NCBI RefSeq assembly: GCF_002224645.1
Contig: NZ_CP022121.1
Span: 186,001-250,000, forward strand
Direction: 5' to 3'
DNA from: Dehalobacterium formicoaceticum
GTDB taxonomy: Bacteria; Bacillota; Dehalobacteriia; Dehalobacteriales; Dehalobacteriaceae
DNA: 64,000 nucleotides
Part shown: positions 39,601 through 47,770 of the stretch, piece after piece
Position numbering within the stretch: the stretch's first letter is position 1
How the letters are laid out: every line of letters begins with the position of its first letter
Program-made: the position numbers and the translations under genes
Notes under the pieces: generated by a model
What the model saw: only the letters and a program-made list of their open reading frames with translations
Databases searched by the model: none
What the model was told of the DNA's origin: nothing

Positions 39601-39950
39601 AAAAAAGCACTTCTCGTCTTATGGGACGGAAAGTGCACCGCGGTACCACCCAAATAGGTAAAAACCCACTTATCTAAGTCCGGAATAGATGCCCTCTCCT
39701 TAAGAAAAGGAATAAAAAAGCTTTTTGACTAAGGACAAAAGCTCTACCACCTTAAAGGAAAAATACAAGGAAATAAATCCGATACCTGTCTTCGCTAACG
39801 GGAATGCCCGGCGATGGCTACAGCTCGGAATAACGCCCCAAGGTTCACCACGCAGTTCCAGAGTGAATTTCAGTTAACTAAACTTTGAAATGCTCTCAGT
39901 CTCCGGCATTTCCTCCCTGAAAAAGTATCATTAACCTACTTATCTCTATC
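39601..39950 (-). promoter_or_regulatory. T-box leader of paaK-ACT, probable phenylalanine specifier
   Basis: The antiterminator consensus GGGTGGTACCGCGG is at 39638-39651. The competing terminator pairs GCACTT..CGTCCC with GACG..AAGTGC and ends in TTTTTT (39601-39636). In Stem I the 3' strand reads GAAATTCACTCTGG; the triplet followed by the usual purine is TTC (39865-39867), a phenylalanine codon. A promoter-like TTGCTA-18 nt-TAAAAT lies just upstream (about 39985-40014). Uncharged tRNA would switch the operon on. Stem boundaries were not folded computationally. Confidence 0.9.
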
Positions 39951-40047
39951 ATTACTTATATATTCATTTATAGCTAAGTTTATTTTATCATAAATAATGA
40001 TAACTTAGCAAGTTGAGAAGAAGCCCAGTTCAGTTCCTTTGTCCCCT

Positions 40048-40165
40048 TCAGAGCAGGTAGTGAATATTCAGATTAATCTTTTGCTTATCTGCCCCAACAA
40101 CCATGCTACTAATTGAAGCCACCATTAAAAATACAAAACAACTCAATAAAAAAACCTTTTTTCAC
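40048..40165 (-). pseudogene. Remnant of a small secreted protein, frameshifted
   Basis: Reading from GTG at 40165 (GGGAGG upstream) and skipping one base in the A/T run gives MKKVFLLSCFVFLMVASISS, a clean signal-peptide pattern, then 'MVVGADKQKINLNIHYLL' and a stop. Without that one-base correction the frame closes after about 18 codons. The protein would be about 38 aa, too short for a functional exported protein of known type, so it looks like a decayed 5' end. Sequencing error cannot be excluded. Confidence 0.35.
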
Positions 40166-40287
40166 TATATTAATAATACCTCCCTTGTAAATAACTTCTC
40201 CTTAAGGTTAAATTGTTTGTCCTTCCTGCATAATAGCATAAATATGTAACCCAGTTCAATAAAAAGTGTTTTTTATGTACAAAGTAA

Positions 40288-40313
40288 AGCTCACAGTTTC
40301 AACACTGTGAGCT
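40288..40313 (-). terminator. Hairpin downstream of spoVR
   Basis: AGCTCACAGT/ACTGTGAGCT, a perfect 10-bp stem with a 6-nt loop, 28 nt beyond the spoVR stop. The following T-run is poor (TTACTTTG), so termination may be inefficient. Confidence 0.6.
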
Positions 40314-40341
40314 CCTAATTTCATTGATCAGGCTCTTACTT

Positions 40342-41736
40342 TTAGCTACTGGTTCTGGTATGCTTTTTCCCATCAAAGCTGAAAAGCACGGACCGCTCCT
40401 CCAGGATCGTTTCCAAATGTACGGTCTTTCCCCAGAGATCATAAACGTAAGGCAGGGTCCTTTCTAGATAATAAGTATCTAAATCCACCCCTTCATGGTG
40501 ATGCAAAATGTAAAGATTGCCGTTCCCCCGAAAGTTTCCATCCTCCACCGTCAAATAAGGATGGCCCCCATTGACCAAATTGCCCACAATTCCATCACGC
40601 ACTGCTTCCCATTCCGTATCACTTACTTTCCACTGGGAACCCTGTTTTTTGAAAAGATAGAGATCCAAATCCCGTACCAAATCCTGGGTAAGATAATTAC
40701 GTAGGAAGGATTGATCATTTTCCATCTGCCGTACTTCAAAAATCTTATCCCGACCCTCTCCCCCCCGGCGGTCATATTTCAACTGATCCTCTGGAGAAGG
40801 TTTATCCCAACGTTTTTCGATATCTTCAAATATTTTCATGCCCAGAAAATAAGGATTAAGCTGACTACGGCTGGTTTGCAGCACACTGGCATGGAGACGG
40901 GCAAATTCCAGGGTTTCCTCATCACTTAAATCCATAGCTCGTAAAATGCGCGCATGCCAATAGGCCGCCCAGCCTTCATTCATGATCTTTGTTTCTACCT
41001 GAGGCCAGAAGTAAAACATTTCCTCCCGTAACATGGCCAGGAGATCCCTCTGCCAATCTTTTAAACTATGGCTATTGGTCATGACAAAGCCCATGATATC
41101 CTTTTCCGGTGCAAGGGGAAACCTTTTTTCTTCCGGGGATACCTCCTCTTTTTCTCCTTCCCCGATGGACCAGATATCCTCATAAGGATTTTCCCGTTGA
41201 CATTTTTTTTGATACTCCGGCTCCTCCTTTTCTTTTACTATTTGATAAAAATCGATATGCTCCTGAATCGCCAAAGCACTGTCCAGGATTTTTTCTACCT
41301 CCCTCTGACCATGCAAAAACTCATATTCCCTGATCTGCTCAGCATTGACAGACATGGTTTCAATCATATCCCGATTCGTTTTGGCAAACCAGGCATTATT
41401 TTTAAAAAAATCACAATGAGCAAAAACATGGGCGATGACCAGCTTGTTCTGGATCAAGGTGTTTCCCTCTAAAAGAAAAGCATAACAGGGGTTGGAATTT
41501 ACCACCAATTCATAGATCCGGCTTAAATTATAATCATACATAGTTTTCAAACGAAAGTAATTTTTCCCGAAACTCCAATGGGTAAATCGGGTAGGCATGC
41601 CATATGCTCCAATGGTATAGAGAACATCCGCAGGGCAAAGCTCAAAGCGCATGGGAAAGAAGTCCAGACCAAACTCTGCCGCTTTATTTCCAATTTGATC
41701 AATCGCCAATTCCAATTGATACAGCTCAGTGTCCAC
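40342..41736 (-). CDS. spoVR: SpoVR family sporulation protein
   Basis: A 464-aa SpoVR/YcgB protein. Characteristic blocks include 'FEVCPAD'-like 'FELCPADVLYTIGAYGMPTRFTHWSFGK', 'VIAHVFAHCDFFKNN' and 'MNEGWAAYWHARIL'. In Bacillus it is needed for a normal spore cortex; biochemical activity is unknown. It starts with GTG at 41736, 6 nt after AGGAGA, and overlaps yhbH by 11 nt. The prkA-yhbH-spoVR trio is widely conserved even outside spore formers. Confidence 0.96.
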   Translation of the reverse strand: MDTELYQLELAIDQIGNKAAEFGLDFFPMRFELCPADVLYTIGAYGMPTRFTHWSFGKNYFRLKTMYDYNLSRIYELVVNSNPCYAFLLEGNTLIQNKLVIAHVFAHCDFFKNNAWFAKTNRDMIETMSVNAEQIREYEFLHGQREVEKILDSALAIQEHIDFYQIVKEKEEPEYQKKCQRENPYEDIWSIGEGEKEEVSPEEKRFPLAPEKDIMGFVMTNSHSLKDWQRDLLAMLREEMFYFWPQVETKIMNEGWAAYWHARILRAMDLSDEETLEFARLHASVLQTSRSQLNPYFLGMKIFEDIEKRWDKPSPEDQLKYDRRGGEGRDKIFEVRQMENDQSFLRNYLTQDLVRDLDLYLFKKQGSQWKVSDTEWEAVRDGIVGNLVNGGHPYLTVEDGNFRGNGNLYILHHHEGVDLDTYYLERTLPYVYDLWGKTVHLETILEERSVLFSFDGKKHTRTSS

Positions 41737-42874
41737 CGGATTCTCCTTTCTCAGAAAAGAATTTTTTTAAGGCAGGATAAATCTCCTTCTTATTTTTTAT
41801 CGTTACTACGGTCAAATTATCCTCATTAATACCTTGAAATACGGAAATCAAGGTGCTGTTCCGATAATATGGGCTGGTAATCTCTCCGTAGCCAAAAAGA
41901 TTGCACAAGGGCAATATTTCTTTAATCAGAGCAGCACAAGTTTCGTTATCCGAGGGAAGATTATCCCCATCGGAAAAATGAAAAGGATAGATATTATACC
42001 GATCCGGGGAATATCTTTCATGAATCAGTTCCAGGGCCAGCCGGTATACGGAGGAGCATTTTGTGCCGCCGCTTTCCCCTTTATTAAAAAATTCTGTTTC
42101 TGAAACCTCTTTGGCTTGGGTATGGTGGGCTAAAAAGACGATTTCCACATTTTGATATTTGGTACGCAAAAACCGCACCATCCAGAAGAAAAAGGTTCTG
42201 GCGATATACTTTTCAAAATTCCCCATGGAACCGGATGTATCCATCATTGCTAAAACTACGGCATTGGATTCTGCACTGTAAACCTTTTCCCAGGTTTTAA
42301 AGCGCAGATCATCCCGAATGATATTATGTTTTCCCGAGTCTTGACGGGCATTGCGCTTGATGGCTTCGATAATCGTACGTTTCTTGTCAATATTACTAAA
42401 AATTCCTGCTTTACGCACATCGTTAAAACGGGTAGAAACGGCCTTCAAATTCTCCTTTTGTTTTTCCTTTAGACGCGGCAGTACCAAATCAGCAAAAACC
42501 ATCTCTGACAATTCCTCAAAGCTCACGTCTGCCTCGTAGTAGTCAGTACCCGGCTCATCCCCTGCCCCCGGCCCCCTGCCGCTGCCATCGCCAGGTTCCG
42601 TTCCAATCACATCTCCCGGTTGACTGCCGCCGCTTCCCTGACCGGCATGCTTTTGTTTATTGTAATTAAAACGAAATCGGTATTCATCCAAAGTGCGAAT
42701 AGGCAGCTTGGTGATTTTTTTCCCGTCGGACATAATCACGCTTTCTTCACTGATAATCTCTGAAAGATTATTTTTGATTGCTTCCTTGACTTTTTCATTA
42801 TGGCGCTGCTGATCCAATTCCCCCTTTCTGTGCAGGGACCAATTATCTCGGGAAATAATCGATTGATCTTTCAT
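41726..42874 (-). CDS. yhbH: YhbH/DUF444 von Willebrand-like protein
   Basis: About 382 aa. An N-terminal conserved region ('RDNWSLHRKGELDQQRHNEKV') precedes a glycine/proline-rich linker (about 85-110) and a VWA-like domain with the MIDAS-like 'MMDTSGSMG' and 'HHTQAKEVSETEFF'. The family works with PrkA and SpoVR in stress and sporulation, mechanism unknown. The start is uncertain: ATG 42874 with GGTGAG upstream is preferred over GTG 42886, which sits 1 nt after the prkA stop. Confidence 0.95.
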   Translation of the reverse strand: MKDQSIISRDNWSLHRKGELDQQRHNEKVKEAIKNNLSEIISEESVIMSDGKKITKLPIRTLDEYRFRFNYNKQKHAGQGSGGSQPGDVIGTEPGDGSGRGPGAGDEPGTDYYEADVSFEELSEMVFADLVLPRLKEKQKENLKAVSTRFNDVRKAGIFSNIDKKRTIIEAIKRNARQDSGKHNIIRDDLRFKTWEKVYSAESNAVVLAMMDTSGSMGNFEKYIARTFFFWMVRFLRTKYQNVEIVFLAHHTQAKEVSETEFFNKGESGGTKCSSVYRLALELIHERYSPDRYNIYPFHFSDGDNLPSDNETCAALIKEILPLCNLFGYGEITSPYYRNSTLISVFQGINEDNLTVVTIKNKKEIYPALKKFFSEKGESGGH

Positions 42875-42888
42875 TTTGCTCACCACAC

Positions 42889-44784
42889 TTAGCGATTTAA
42901 TAGGCTGCCGATGTATTTCAGAGTTTCATTGGCACAGACCGGGCAATAACCATGATGACTGATCAAACGGGCGACAACATCGTTAATCCTTTTCAGCTGT
43001 TCCGGATCAGGATTCTTTGCAGAGGTAGTAATTTTTACCACATCCTTCAGGTCGGCAAACATTTTCTTTTCAATGGCTTCCCGAAGGCGCTCATGGGAAC
43101 TGTATTCAAATTTTTTGTCTTTGCGGGCATAGGCAGACAAGCGGATGAGAATTTCTTCCCGAAATGTCTTTTTAGCATTTTCAGAAATTCCGATCTGTTC
43201 CTCGATGGAACGCATCAACCTTTCATCGGGATCCATTTCCTCATCAGTGATGGGGTCATTCACCTTAACCCCGCTGCAGAAGGCTTCCACATTATCCAGG
43301 TAATTTTCAAACAGGGCCCGGGCAGATTCTTCATAAGAGTATACAAAGGCCCTTTGAACTTCTTTTTTGGCAAAATCATCAAACTCTTTGCGCGCCAAAG
43401 CTAAAAAGTTAGTCAGTCTTTCTTTTTCTTCTTTCGAAATGGAAGGATGTTGATCCATCCCTTCTTTTAAGGCTCTAAGCACATCCAGGGCATTGATACA
43501 CTTAGTATCACTGTTAATCAAGGCACTGGAAATTCGATTGATGACATAGCGGGGATCCACGCCGCTCATCCCTTCGCCTTCGTTCTCCGACTGCAGTTCC
43601 TTGAGATCTTTTTGCTTAAAATCTTCTACATCTTCTCCATCATAGAGCTTCATTTTTTTCAAGAGGTCCACACCAATTTTTTTAGATTCCTTCAGGCGGG
43701 AAAGAATGGTGAATATAGCAGCAGCCCGCAGAGCAAAGGGTGCGATATGAACATCTTTTAAATCACTTTGTCCGATGAGTTTTTCGTAAATTTTTACTTC
43801 ATCCGTCACTTTTAAATTATAGGGAATGGGCATCACTAAAATACGTGAGTGGAGAGCTTCATTTTTTTTATTACTGATAAATGAACGATACTCTGTTTCA
43901 TTGGAATGGGCAAGGATCATTTCATCTGCAGAAATCAAGGCAAAACGGCCGGCTTTAAAATTCCCCTCCTGGGAAAGGCTTAATAGATGATAAAGAAATT
44001 TCTCATCACATTTCAGCATTTCCTGAAACTCCATCAAACCTCGATTGGATTTATTTAATTCTCCGTCAAAGCGATAAGCCCGGGGATCTGATTCTGAGCC
44101 ATATTCAGTGATCGTGGCAAAATCAATACTGCCGGTGAGGTCGGCAATATCCTGAGATTTAGGATCAGATGGACTAAAGGTGCCAATACCAACTCTGTTC
44201 TCCTCGGAAAAAGTGATGCGCTCGATTTCCACATCTTCTATCCGACCCTGATATCGTTCCTGCACCATCATACGGCAAGAGGGACATAGACTTCCCTCAA
44301 TCTTGAGCCCCATCTCCTGTTCAAATTCCTCTCTTAATGGGTCAGGAATTAAATGCAAGGGCTCTTCGTGCATCGGGCAGTCCTTAATCGCATAAACAGC
44401 ACCCTCATCTGTGGTGGTATATTTTTCTAATCCCTTTTTTAACATGGTCACAATCGTGGATTTTCCGCCGCTCACCGGACCCATCAGGAGCAAAATCCGT
44501 TTGCGCACATCCAAACGACGTGCGGAAGAATGAAAATACTCTTCTACTAATTTTTGCAGCACCCCATCCAAACCAAAAATTTCATGGGAAAAGAAATTAT
44601 ATTTTTTCCCTAGGGCAGTTTCTTCAATTCCGGCTTGCACAATCATATCGTAGACTCGGGTGTGAGCTGTTTTTACGATGGCAGGATCTTTTTTAATCAG
44701 CTCCATATATTCAAGAAAGGACCCTTGCCAACGTAGTTTCTCCTGTTGACGTCTGTACTCTTCTAATGACTTTAAATAGTCCAA
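42889..44784 (-). CDS. prkA: PrkA serine protein kinase/AAA+ protein
   Basis: A 631-aa PrkA. The N-terminal AAA+ domain carries Walker A 'LLMGPVSGGKSTIVTML' near residue 100; the middle has a CPMHEEPLH / CPSC putative metal site and the C-terminal region ends with another CPVC motif. PrkA is required for sigma-K dependent gene expression in Bacillus; both kinase and protease activities have been claimed. The start codon is TTG at 44784 following AAGGGGGAAAAAA. First gene of the operon. Confidence 0.96.
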   Translation of the reverse strand: MDYLKSLEEYRRQQEKLRWQGSFLEYMELIKKDPAIVKTAHTRVYDMIVQAGIEETALGKKYNFFSHEIFGLDGVLQKLVEEYFHSSARRLDVRKRILLLMGPVSGGKSTIVTMLKKGLEKYTTTDEGAVYAIKDCPMHEEPLHLIPDPLREEFEQEMGLKIEGSLCPSCRMMVQERYQGRIEDVEIERITFSEENRVGIGTFSPSDPKSQDIADLTGSIDFATITEYGSESDPRAYRFDGELNKSNRGLMEFQEMLKCDEKFLYHLLSLSQEGNFKAGRFALISADEMILAHSNETEYRSFISNKKNEALHSRILVMPIPYNLKVTDEVKIYEKLIGQSDLKDVHIAPFALRAAAIFTILSRLKESKKIGVDLLKKMKLYDGEDVEDFKQKDLKELQSENEGEGMSGVDPRYVINRISSALINSDTKCINALDVLRALKEGMDQHPSISKEEKERLTNFLALARKEFDDFAKKEVQRAFVYSYEESARALFENYLDNVEAFCSGVKVNDPITDEEMDPDERLMRSIEEQIGISENAKKTFREEILIRLSAYARKDKKFEYSSHERLREAIEKKMFADLKDVVKITTSAKNPDPEQLKRINDVVARLISHHGYCPVCANETLKYIGSLLNR

Positions 44785-44969
44785 ATTTTTTCCCCCTTAT
44801 TTCCCTTGATTTACTGGACTCCAGAGTCAATATCCAATTACTTCTATATTTATATGGCAATCATCCCGCAAAAAGAAGTTAGGATAATTTATCCATTTAT
44901 GTTTAAGTGTGTTATTTATTGGGAAGCATACCCATATACATAGATAACACCTTACGGAGGGGTAAAAAA

Positions 44970-45125
44970 ATGAGCAACAAGGCACTTTTGCAAACTTATA
45001 TTGAGCAAGGCAAAGAATACCGGAAAATGCTGATCAAGGCCAATGGTCACGGCAAGCACACGTCCAAGATCAAAGACATCGATCTACGATTGAAACAAGC
45101 GGCACAAAGATTAAAAAGAATCTAA
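44970..45125 (+). CDS. Small basic hypothetical protein (51 aa)
   Basis: A short, lysine- and arginine-rich, probably helical protein ('YIEQGKEYRKMLIKANG', 'IDLRLKQAAQRLKRI'). No family recognised. It is credited because GGAGGGG sits 8 nt before the ATG and a strong terminator overlaps its stop (45111-45155), so it is a self-contained single-gene unit. It is divergent from prkA, whose start is 185 nt away. The composition suggests nucleic acid binding, but this is a guess. Confidence 0.65.
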   Translation: MSNKALLQTYIEQGKEYRKMLIKANGHGKHTSKIKDIDLRLKQAAQRLKRI

Positions 45126-45155
45126 AGAGACTCCTTCTCTCTGGATTCTTTTTAA
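45111..45155 (+). terminator. Terminator of the 51-aa gene
   Basis: TTAAAAAGAATC pairs with GATTCTTTTTAA, with an inner AGA/TCT region; TTTTTAATTTTC follows. The 5' arm includes the last codons of the gene. Confidence 0.85.
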
Positions 45156-45237
45156 TTTTCAACTGCCGTAATGCTTCAACTATTTTTCGTGAATCATAAT
45201 TAAACGATAATGTTTTGTATTAAATATTCTTAAGATG

Positions 45238-45266
45238 TTGACAAGATCAAATAATTATAGTAATCT
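45238..45266 (+). promoter_or_regulatory. Sigma-A promoter of the FMN-binding lipoprotein gene
   Basis: TTGACA (45238-45243), a 17-nt spacer and TAATCT (45261-45266), 51 nt before the ATG, with AAGGAGG as ribosome site. Confidence 0.85.
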
Positions 45267-45317
45267 TTCACTATGTTAAAAAAGTATTAAATTATTATTT
45301 AAGGAGGCATTTTAGGA

Positions 45318-45791
45318 ATGAAGAATTACAAAAAAATAAGTATCTTTGGTCTAATGCTGATCATAGCATTAGCATTTACAGCAGGATGCGGCGGCACGAA
45401 TAAACCAACTACCACAAGTTATGTGGATGGTAAATATTTTGCCGAAATGCCGGAATTCGATGACAAAGGTTGGAAAGACAATGCGACCGTAACCATTAGA
45501 GATGGAAAAATTGACGATGTGATTTTAAACGCTATCAACGAGGACCCTGCCAAGGGAGACAAATTGACTGCTGTGGCCAATGGAGAATATGACATGAAGG
45601 CAGCAGGAGCTAAAGCCGATTGGGATGAGCAGGCAAAAGCAATTGAAGACTACATCATTGAAAAGCAAGGTGCCACCGGTGTTACCTTTGATGAAGAAGG
45701 AAAATCAGATGCAATCTCAGGTGCGACCATTCACTACAATCAATTCTTTGATCTGGTAAATCAAGCTTTAGACCAGGCGAAAGCAAAATAA
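45318..45791 (+). CDS. FMN-binding domain lipoprotein
   Basis: 157 aa: a lipoprotein signal with lipobox cysteine C24 in 'TAGC', a short linker, and an FMN_bind domain (about 37-150). The motif DAISGAT (131-137) matches the flavinylation signature D-x-x-S/T-G-A-T, in which ApbE attaches FMN to the threonine (T137). It should be a surface-anchored covalent flavoprotein, comparable in type to flavin lipoproteins of extracellular electron transfer. It has its own promoter and terminator and converges on the cytochrome operon at 45944-47579. Confidence 0.9.
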   Translation: MKNYKKISIFGLMLIIALAFTAGCGGTNKPTTTSYVDGKYFAEMPEFDDKGWKDNATVTIRDGKIDDVILNAINEDPAKGDKLTAVANGEYDMKAAGAKADWDEQAKAIEDYIIEKQGATGVTFDEEGKSDAISGATIHYNQFFDLVNQALDQAKAK

Positions 45792-45795
45792 TATT

Positions 45796-45836
45796 AAAAA
45801 GAGGCTGATGTTGAAACACAACACCAGCCTCTTTTT
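45796..45836 (+). terminator. Terminator of the FMN-binding lipoprotein gene
   Basis: AAAAAGAGGCTG/CAGCCTCTTTTT, a 12-bp stem with an inner TTG/CAA pair, immediately after the stop codon. Confidence 0.9.
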
Positions 45837-45920
45837 AATACTTTCTGAAAGTATTAATTTTAAGGTTGAACGTATCCGTGCAACTAAGGCTTCTACCGGC
45901 ACCAGAGGCTTGGTTTAAGC
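45837..45920. repeat. Dispersed palindromic repeat, copy C
   Basis: AATACTTTCTGAAAGTATT (45837-45855) is a perfect hairpin, followed by AAGGTTGA as in copies A and B and then TGCAACTAAGGCTTCT as in copy E. A second hairpin, CTAAGGCTT/AAGCCTTAG (about 45884-45919), closes the element. It fills the gap between convergent units. Confidence 0.6.
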
Positions 45921-45943
45921 CTTAGTTTTCTTTATATTATTTG

Positions 45944-46054
45944 TTATTGCAGAGCCCGAGGAAGAAAATACCAAATAAGCATCGCCAATAATCCACTGTA
46001 AAACAAAAGTTCTACAAGCATTAATATCCTATTCTTTTCATATTTACCGCTCAT
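45944..46054 (-). CDS. 36-aa single-span membrane protein overlapping the cytochrome b gene
   Basis: The frame gives MSGKYEKNRILMLVELLFYS and continues GLLAMLIWYFLPRALQ, one membrane helix of about 22 residues with a charged N-terminus. Its ATG lies inside the last codons of the cytochrome b gene (CATGAGCGGTAA), with GAGGAGG 9 nt upstream, so translation is coupled. The position and size suggest a small accessory subunit of the cytochrome complex, like the tiny subunits of other membrane oxidoreductases. No family recognised. Confidence 0.65.
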   Translation of the reverse strand: MSGKYEKNRILMLVELLFYSGLLAMLIWYFLPRALQ

Positions 46055-46754
46055 GGTCCTTCTCCTCCTCTTCCAATCGTGCCAATTCCAGGGGATATTC
46101 TTCTTCCATCACCTCGCGGCTGAGCCGGCCGGTTAACCAAACCTGATTCATCGGGAAAAAGCTGGGTGTAAAATGCACTGAATAAATGTGCCAGATAAAA
46201 ATTACCAGAATCGCTAAAAGTGCCTCTCCTTGGTGAATAACATGAGCGCTGTCAATCACCTGACGGGGAAAGATATTAGCTGCTACATGAGGGAACCAAA
46301 GTATCAGACCGGTGACAATCATCACCGGTGTACCCCAATATTCTGCCAGATAATCCACCTTTTCCTTGTAGGAATATTTGGAAAACCGAGGACCTTCTTT
46401 GGCAAAACCTAAGAAAAGACGAAGATTGGCGATAATGTCTTTGGCATCCTGGATACGCGGCAGCATAGATCCGCGCAATTTCCCCTGGAAAGCCAGCACT
46501 ATCAAATAGATCAGATGATAAAAGGCATTGATCATCATGAGCACCGCAGCGGTAAGATGAACCAGAAAAAGATTCTCAAAGGATCCGAAAATTTGAGCTG
46601 CCTTCTGAACCCAGCCGGTATATGCAAAATGCATCATCAGGCCGGTTACAGTAAGTAGTGTAAAGCTAAGCACCATGAACCAATGCTGAATCCGCTGATG
46701 GATATCCCAACGATCATAAAGCCGTTCCGATTTATGCTCCACAGGATTGTCCAT
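46044..46754 (-). CDS. Membrane cytochrome b (formate dehydrogenase-gamma/hydrogenase type)
   Basis: About 236 aa, with four or five membrane helices and histidines in them suited to bind b-type hemes ('WDIHQRIQHWFMVLSFTLL', 'VHLTAAVLMMINAFYHLIY', 'DSAHVIHQGEALLAILVIFIWHIYSVHF'). The fold matches di-heme cytochrome b subunits that exchange electrons with the quinone pool. It is coupled to the upstream multiheme cytochrome c (21 nt) and overlaps the downstream 36-aa peptide. The start at 46754 follows AAGGAGG. Together they probably move electrons between menaquinone and the cell exterior. Confidence 0.88.
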   Translation of the reverse strand: MDNPVEHKSERLYDRWDIHQRIQHWFMVLSFTLLTVTGLMMHFAYTGWVQKAAQIFGSFENLFLVHLTAAVLMMINAFYHLIYLIVLAFQGKLRGSMLPRIQDAKDIIANLRLFLGFAKEGPRFSKYSYKEKVDYLAEYWGTPVMIVTGLILWFPHVAANIFPRQVIDSAHVIHQGEALLAILVIFIWHIYSVHFTPSFFPMNQVWLTGRLSREVMEEEYPLELARLEEEEKDHER

Positions 46755-46775
46755 AAAAACCACCTCCTTGGCAGA

Positions 46776-47579
46776 TTATTGTTTTCGGGTACGAAGTCTA
46801 TGTAACAAGTCCAAGATAATATGGATCAGGAAAAATCCCACCACCAATAAAATTAACCACATAAACGCCTTATTAATCCAGTACATGGGTGCGCTGTAGC
46901 CTGTCGGTTCTAAAGTATAATGTTCCTTGGCATTGACCCCAATGGCCCCATTACCATGGCATTCTCCGCATAATTGGGGTTTTTGATCCGGATGAGTCAT
47001 GGATAAAGGATCATTTTTACTGAGCACTTTATGAGCACCGTGGCAGCCTGTACAATCAGGAGAATCTTTCGCGCCTAAGGCCACCGCCTTACCATGAAAA
47101 CTATCTTGATAGGATTCAATTACGCCGCCATGACAGTCTCCGCAGGTTTCAATAATCATCTTTTTGTGCACAGGTGAGGCAGGATTGTCTGCAGGCAGGA
47201 TGCCATGTGCTTCGCCGTGGCAATTGGTACAACTGGGTCCATAGGAGGAGTTTTGATGGACGCTCTGCTGATAATCATCAACTGCTCCTGAATGGCATGT
47301 CCCACAAGATTGGGTGGGATCAGAACTCACTCCTTGGGTAAACTGATGACAAGAAAGACAATCCACGGAAGCATGTACAGATGCATCATAGACCTCTTTG
47401 TCCACATAAATGGAAACCATCTTCCCGTCTTGCTCCATGGTTACTCCTTCATAACCATGACATTGCAAACACTGAGTGGAATCTGTAAACACGCTGTGAT
47501 CGGTTGTCTCAGCAAAAACCAAAGTTGTCCCCATAAAGGTAATGATAAGCAATGACCAAATCGTGATTCTTATTTTCAT
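46776..47579 (-). CDS. Seven-heme membrane-anchored cytochrome c
   Basis: About 267 aa: an N-terminal signal peptide (about 1-24), an extracytoplasmic domain with seven CxxCH heme-binding motifs (CLQCH, CLSCH, CGTCH, CTNCH, CGDCH, CTGCH, CGECH) and a C-terminal membrane helix ('AFMWLILLVVGFFLIHIILDLLHRLRTRK'). Interspersed SVH and SFH histidines may be distal ligands. The architecture resembles cytochromes that accept electrons from a quinol-oxidising cytochrome b. The start at 47579 is placed at the signal peptide, 34 codons inside a longer open frame. Cytochrome c maturation genes are not in this window. Confidence 0.92.
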   Translation of the reverse strand: MKIRITIWSLLIITFMGTTLVFAETTDHSVFTDSTQCLQCHGYEGVTMEQDGKMVSIYVDKEVYDASVHASVDCLSCHQFTQGVSSDPTQSCGTCHSGAVDDYQQSVHQNSSYGPSCTNCHGEAHGILPADNPASPVHKKMIIETCGDCHGGVIESYQDSFHGKAVALGAKDSPDCTGCHGAHKVLSKNDPLSMTHPDQKPQLCGECHGNGAIGVNAKEHYTLEPTGYSAPMYWINKAFMWLILLVVGFFLIHIILDLLHRLRTRKQ

Positions 47580-47770
47580 GCATCTTGCCCCTTTCTCTTG
47601 GCGATATTTCGATAATGACGATCGTCTGCCGAAAGAGTTTAACAATAAAAACATTTTATCATTTCCTCTTTGGAAATTCAATCCATCCTTCTCTTGTCAG
47701 GCAATTTCTATTTTGCCCTGAAAATTCATTCACATACTGATTCTTATCTCAATAATGAGAACATCTACTT

